Assembly: GCA_028023455.1 (NCBI GenBank)
Contig: JAQFVV010006542.1
Span: 583,271 to 647,270 of the forward strand
DNA from: Epiperipatus broadwayi
Lineage: Eukaryota > Onychophora > Udeonychophora > Euonychophora > Peripatidae
DNA: 64,000 nt
Reading direction: 5' to 3'
Position 1 is the stretch's first letter, and the number at the start of each line of letters is the position of its first letter. A program made the position numbers and the translations under genes. Under the pieces are notes generated by a model. It saw only the letters and a list, made by a program, of their open reading frames with translations. It was not told the origin of the DNA and made no database searches. Below are positions 60,302-64,000 of this stretch, one piece after another.

Positions 60302-60585
60302 GTTTACACAAAGGGTAAACTCTCCATACAATCATGCCACTTAATGCAAGTCAGAGTAAGCAATAGATTCAAGAAGGTTTCTGTATAAAATCCCTATCTA
60401 GTGCCTACTCATTCAATATCTCAGACTAGTTTCTAGCTTGTGGCTTTCATCAGTGAGGAGCCTAGGATCTGAGAGCATTGCACCCAAATCTTAAGAAGTT
60501 TATGCACAAATCTTTTGCATTCATTGATTATTCTGGTTTGCAATGAATGGCATTACTGTATGGAAAGTTTAGCCTCTGTGTAAAC
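60302..60585. mobile_element. MITE-like family 1, short copy
   Basis: 284 bp with ends gtttacaca (60302) and tgtgtaaac (60577-60585). The inner 'aaactctccatac' is mirrored by 'gtatggaaagttt'. The centre has 'tagtgcctactcattcaata' and 'ttcatcagtgaggagcc'. The same short form as 12414-12667. Confidence 0.82.
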
Positions 60586-61018
60586 AGCTTGTGTAAGCAT
60601 AAAGAATGTTAATCATGTGATGTTTAATGATTCTTACAGTGATAATAATTTTGAGAGATCTAAAAAGGTGTTTTTTTAAATCGCCTGATTTATGATATGT
60701 GGTTATGTTTCCAGCAAGATGGATTGTGATAAAATGTTATAAAAGTGTAATAGCAGTAATAGTAATGATAATAAAATTTAAAGTAGTGTTAGTATTAAAG
60801 GCAAAATGCATTTATTACTATATACCCATATTTTAAAATACAGAAGCATGAATTACTAAAATTTTCCTTAAGTAAATTCTTCAAGATCTGTATCTAAGAC
60901 AGCTCTTATATCTAAGAAACTATCAAAATATAAAATATGCATTCCTGATCAAAAATGTGGAAATTTCTCAACTCTTAAAAAAATTAAAAGCAATAAAATA
61001 AAAAATCTTCGTGATCAT
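60586..61018. other. AT-rich DNA, no gene recognised
   Basis: A short tail of the preceding repeat ('aatcatgtgatgttta', 60612) and then nothing supported. Confidence 0.5.
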
Positions 61019-61905
61019 AATTATTATTAAAACAAGCAAAACTCACTATATGTATTCACACTCATTGCAAGCCACAGTAATCAGTGGATGCCAGAAGGCT
61101 TGTGCATAAAATCCTTATCTAGTGGCTACTCATACAATATCCCCAGACTAGGTTCTGGCTTGTGCCCTTTATCAGTGAAGAACCTTGAATCCGAGAGCAC
61201 TGCACTTAGATCTTAGGATCTAATGCAACCCTCCAGCAGCCACTTTTTATCTCTACTTAACTACAAAACTATGAGTCTTAAATTGACAACACCTTAATAT
61301 TTTCAATCCAAGATCATCAGCTTATATAGTAATATAGGTCTGAACTCAGTTCAGTACCCATACATTTTGGTGTCTTTGAGTTTTGCCTGTTTTAATAACA
61401 GTTATATGCAATCATGTTTTGGTGTCTTTGAGTTTTGCCTGTTTTAATAACAGTTATATGCAATCATAAGAAATGGTGATCATGTAATGTTTATTGGCTT
61501 AAAACCAATCCTGTCTAATAGGATATTGGTGGCTATGATTATTAAAGAATCAAAGATACCAAAATGTATGGGTACCAAACTGAGTTCAGACCTATATTAC
61601 TATATAAGCTGAAGAGTTTGGATTGAAACTATTAAGATGTTTTCAATTTAAGAATCATAGTTTTGAAGTAGCGATAAAAGGTGGCTGCTGGAGGATTGCA
61701 TTAGATCCTAAGATCTATGTGCAGTGCTCTCAGATCCAAGGCTTCTCACTGATGAAGACCACAGTAACTAGTTTGGGGATATTGGATGAGTAGGCACTAG
61801 ATGGGAATTTTATGCACAAGCCTTCTCGAATCCATTTACTCTAGATGGCAGTGAGTGACAATATGTATAGTGAGTTTTTCCTGTTTTAATAACAGTTATA
61901 TGAAA
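61019..61905. mobile_element. two long MITE-like family 1 copies in inverted orientation
   Basis: 61019-61400 carries the long form in plus orientation. 61470-61905 carries it in reverse ('gttcagacctatattactat', 'gcagtgctctcagatccaag', 'gatgagtaggcactagatgg'). The middle (about 61360-61460) is a direct tandem duplication of about 51 bp containing 'gagttttgcctgttttaata'. The whole unit can fold into a stem of several hundred bases. Confidence 0.83.
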
Positions 61906-62695
61906 ACAAAAGAAATGGTGATTATGTGATGTTTATTATCATAATTATTATTATATTATTTTTTATTAAAGCTTACAGTTGGGTGTTGTGCTCAGTTTAC
62001 CAATGAACTTCACAGGAGAATAGTGGAATGAACTTTACATATAAAGGCTAATTGTGAATATCAAATAAATAACCAAGAGCTCTTGCTGCCTTATAGTATA
62101 AGATGCTGGTTCCTCAATTTCTAGATACTGTTTCTGATGCTGTGTTTTTTGTCTTCCTCTTTTCCTTCTTCATTCACTTGTATTGCTCAGTCATCATGAG
62201 CTTTTCACACTATCGAACATTTCCTTATAATAATCCTGACAGTGGGATCCTGTGTTTGCACAACAACATATCCATCCTTTAACTACTCTCACAGCATTTC
62301 TGACTCCAATATTGCTTTTTCACCTTTTTTCTTACTCAAGCCTTCAAGAAATAAAAGAAGGGACAGGCTTAGTAAGCTGACAATCCTTATTTGCTATCTT
62401 TCCGTAAGAAAGTAAAATCAGTAATGAGTCCATTTGAAACTGGATTTATGTGGGTCAAGAATTCCACCTGAAAAAGATAAAATGATTAAACAGACTTATT
62501 TAGATACCCCCTGCCTACTTTAGAAGTGGAAAGGCCTAAAAAATGTGATCTACAAATAGTCAATATTAAACAGACTGGTTAGATTGTCACATTTGGCAGA
62601 TTACTCATTTCAGTAGTAGAAATATTATGAATAGTAAAAATAATATTATTGAGTAATGGTATATTAAGTGACAGATGTAATGCTAAAGGTAAGTA
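61906..62695. other. non-coding DNA, perhaps LINE A 5' untranslated region in part
   Basis: No gene. The part from about 62350 to 62695 directly precedes the LINE endonuclease start and may be its 5' untranslated region, but there is no second copy here to compare. Confidence 0.4.
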
Positions 62696-62699
62696 TTAC

Positions 62700-63260
62700 A
62701 AATATAAATGTATTTTTTTCAAAATATAGGTACATTGAATGTGCAAGTTTTACTTGAAACAAACTCTTCAAGACCAGAATGAACTACACATATGGCTAAA
62801 GAATTGTCAAGATTTAAGACTGATATAGCTGCTCTTAGCAAAAGTCATTTCCCAGAAGGCAGAAGTTTATTACAACATATGAATGAATATAAATTTTTTT
62901 TGGAAAGGTAGGTCAATCAGAAAGAAGAATATATAATGTTGGATTTGCTGTAAAATCGAATTTAGTATCTTGGTATTACTAAAATTTCTTACTGTATCAA
63001 TGAAAGGTTATTGATCTAAAATTTGCCCTGAGTAATGGTAATAGAGCTTATTTTATCAGTGCTTATTTTTCAACCTTAGATTCATAAACTTTTAAAAAGA
63101 TTTTATTACTCATTAGATAGCACTATTACAGCAATAAGGTTAAAAGAAAAAAAAATTTCTTGGTGATTTTAATGCATGTGTTGATACTGAAGCGGACAGA
63201 TCTAAGTTTGATCTGAGCTTCATGAGATCCCACCTTTAGCCTACTTCAAACCTATTGCTA
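62700..63260 (+). pseudogene. LINE A endonuclease N-terminus, second 5' copy
   Basis: Broken frames give 'AKELSRFKTDIAALSKSHFP' near 62790-62850 and 'GDFNACVDTEA' near 63160-63195. These correspond to the same positions in LINE A (33595-33650 and about 33990). GDFN is the conserved part of the APE endonuclease. The copy stops being recognisable near 63260, with no RT, so it is a 3'-truncated or broken copy. Confidence 0.75.
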
Positions 63261-63698
63261 ACAGTGAATTTTCAAATGTAATGGGGCTTTATACGTTCAA
63301 TACACACTATAAAAACAGTATTATTTAAACATTTGTTAAAGCCAATTGTTTTATATATATAAACTAACTAATATTATTAATAACTTTATGATAAAATTAT
63401 TCATGAAAACATATATATTGTAATTGCGTGGATTGTACATATGTATTTATGAATATTTAAATATATATATATATTCGTTATAAAGTTTCATTCCATTAGA
63501 ATGTTTTATTCTCACTTTTACCAGTTTGTTCAAATTTCTGTGATTAAAAGCTACATTCTTTCGATAAGCTTTCAGATCGCCCTTTCCCAAAGACAATGGG
63601 GAATTTTTATTAATTAATGAAAATTATAATTTAAAATGTAAGGACGGTTCTTAATTAAAACCATTTATTCAGATTTACAAATTCATTTTCTAAATAGA
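63261..63698. other. AT-rich DNA, no gene recognised
   Basis: No supported feature. It ends in a pyrimidine-rich stretch, 'cattttctaaatag', that could be a 3' splice site. Confidence 0.45.
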
Positions 63699-63924
63699 AA
63701 ATGAATTCAAAGTTGATGGATTTGAAAGTCTTATCGAAGGAATGGATCTGAAATCAATAACGAAAATTTTAACTTATGATAATTCTAAAAGCTTTAGCGT
63801 GAAGGCATCAGAGTTAGAATGGGCTGGAAACCGCAGGACAGGTATAAATAACCCGGAAAAGTTACGAGAAAAGAGAAGCCATATTTTTTTAGAAGAATTG
63901 CTACCTGAAGCTATGTCAATTTAA
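63699..63924 (+). CDS. unrecognised open frame, possible terminal exon
   Basis: The frame is open from 63699, directly after an acceptor-like tttctaaatag, to a TAA at 63922-63924. That is about 74 codons. The ATG at 63742 would give 60 codons. The composition is protein-like and richer in charged residues and GC than the surroundings ('ASELEWAGNRRTGINNPEKL' and 'LREKRSHIFLEELLPEA'). I do not recognise a family and see no motif. It could be the last exon of a host gene whose other exons lie outside or in unrecognised form, or part of a mobile element. Confidence 0.4.
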
Positions 63925-63962
63925 ATTATGAATTTTTAGTCTTTTCAGCATGGTACATGACT

Positions 63963-63996
63963 AACTTCGGGGATCGGATTGCTGGACCCTGAAGTT
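63963..63996. repeat. short GC-rich stem-loop at window end
   Basis: aacttc…ggg and ccc…gaagtt pair around a loop of about 15 bases. It lies 38 bases past the stop of the preceding open frame. It may belong to a repeat that continues beyond the window. Confidence 0.5.
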
Positions 63997-64000
63997 CCCA

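Overview
The window is strongly AT-rich animal-type nuclear DNA with no bacterial-style genes. Only two short stretches (9481-9704 and 63699-63924) look even faintly like host coding sequence, and neither is recognised. Nearly everything identifiable is transposable: a Ty3/gypsy polyprotein, three Penelope-like elements, at least five LINE pieces, a complete LTR retrotransposon that encodes only Gag, a pogo/Tigger fossil, a mariner fossil, and many hairpin-forming or SINE-like short repeats. Penelope-like elements, mariner, pogo/Tigger and APE-endonuclease LINEs together point to an invertebrate metazoan. I cannot name the species from sequence alone.

Layout. 1-2252: a large inverted duplication whose arms carry tRNA-headed SINE copies and run into a 500-base assembly gap (2253-2752). 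4150-8030 (minus): a gypsy gag-PR-RT-RNaseH-IN polyprotein broken by only a few stops and frameshifts. 8050-30060: long AT-rich non-coding DNA with discrete hairpins (10460, 11231, 12068, 16701, 27341), a recurring MITE-like family (12414, 15142, 23790-24620) and tRNA-like SINE remnants. 30187-39330: LINE C (minus), Penelope-like element 1 (plus), LINE A (plus) and LINE B (plus) packed end to end. 40380-41180: a pogo/Tigger transposase C-terminus (minus), apparently split by the 7509-bp LTR element at 41279-48787. 49185-50017: mariner fossil. 50130-53702: LINE A 3' end, an (ACT)n array, then Penelope-like element 2 between inverted copies of its own 3' end. 54170-55320 (minus): a very decayed third Penelope-like element. 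55330-64000: AT-rich DNA with more MITE-like copies, including an inverted pair at 61019-61905, a 5' LINE A fragment and a possible terminal exon.

The best candidate for something little described is the LTR element at 41279-48787. It has two 2469-bp LTRs that differ at about 29 positions by my own line-by-line count, a 4-bp ATAT target duplication, a polypurine tract, and a single intact Gag ORF with no protease, RT, RNase H or integrase. That is the architecture called TR-GAG in plants. It would have to move with enzymes supplied by an autonomous relative, which is not in this window. Second is the self-inverted Penelope-like element 2, which shows how these elements acquire terminal inverted copies. 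All element boundaries come from reading the sequence by eye, without alignment software.
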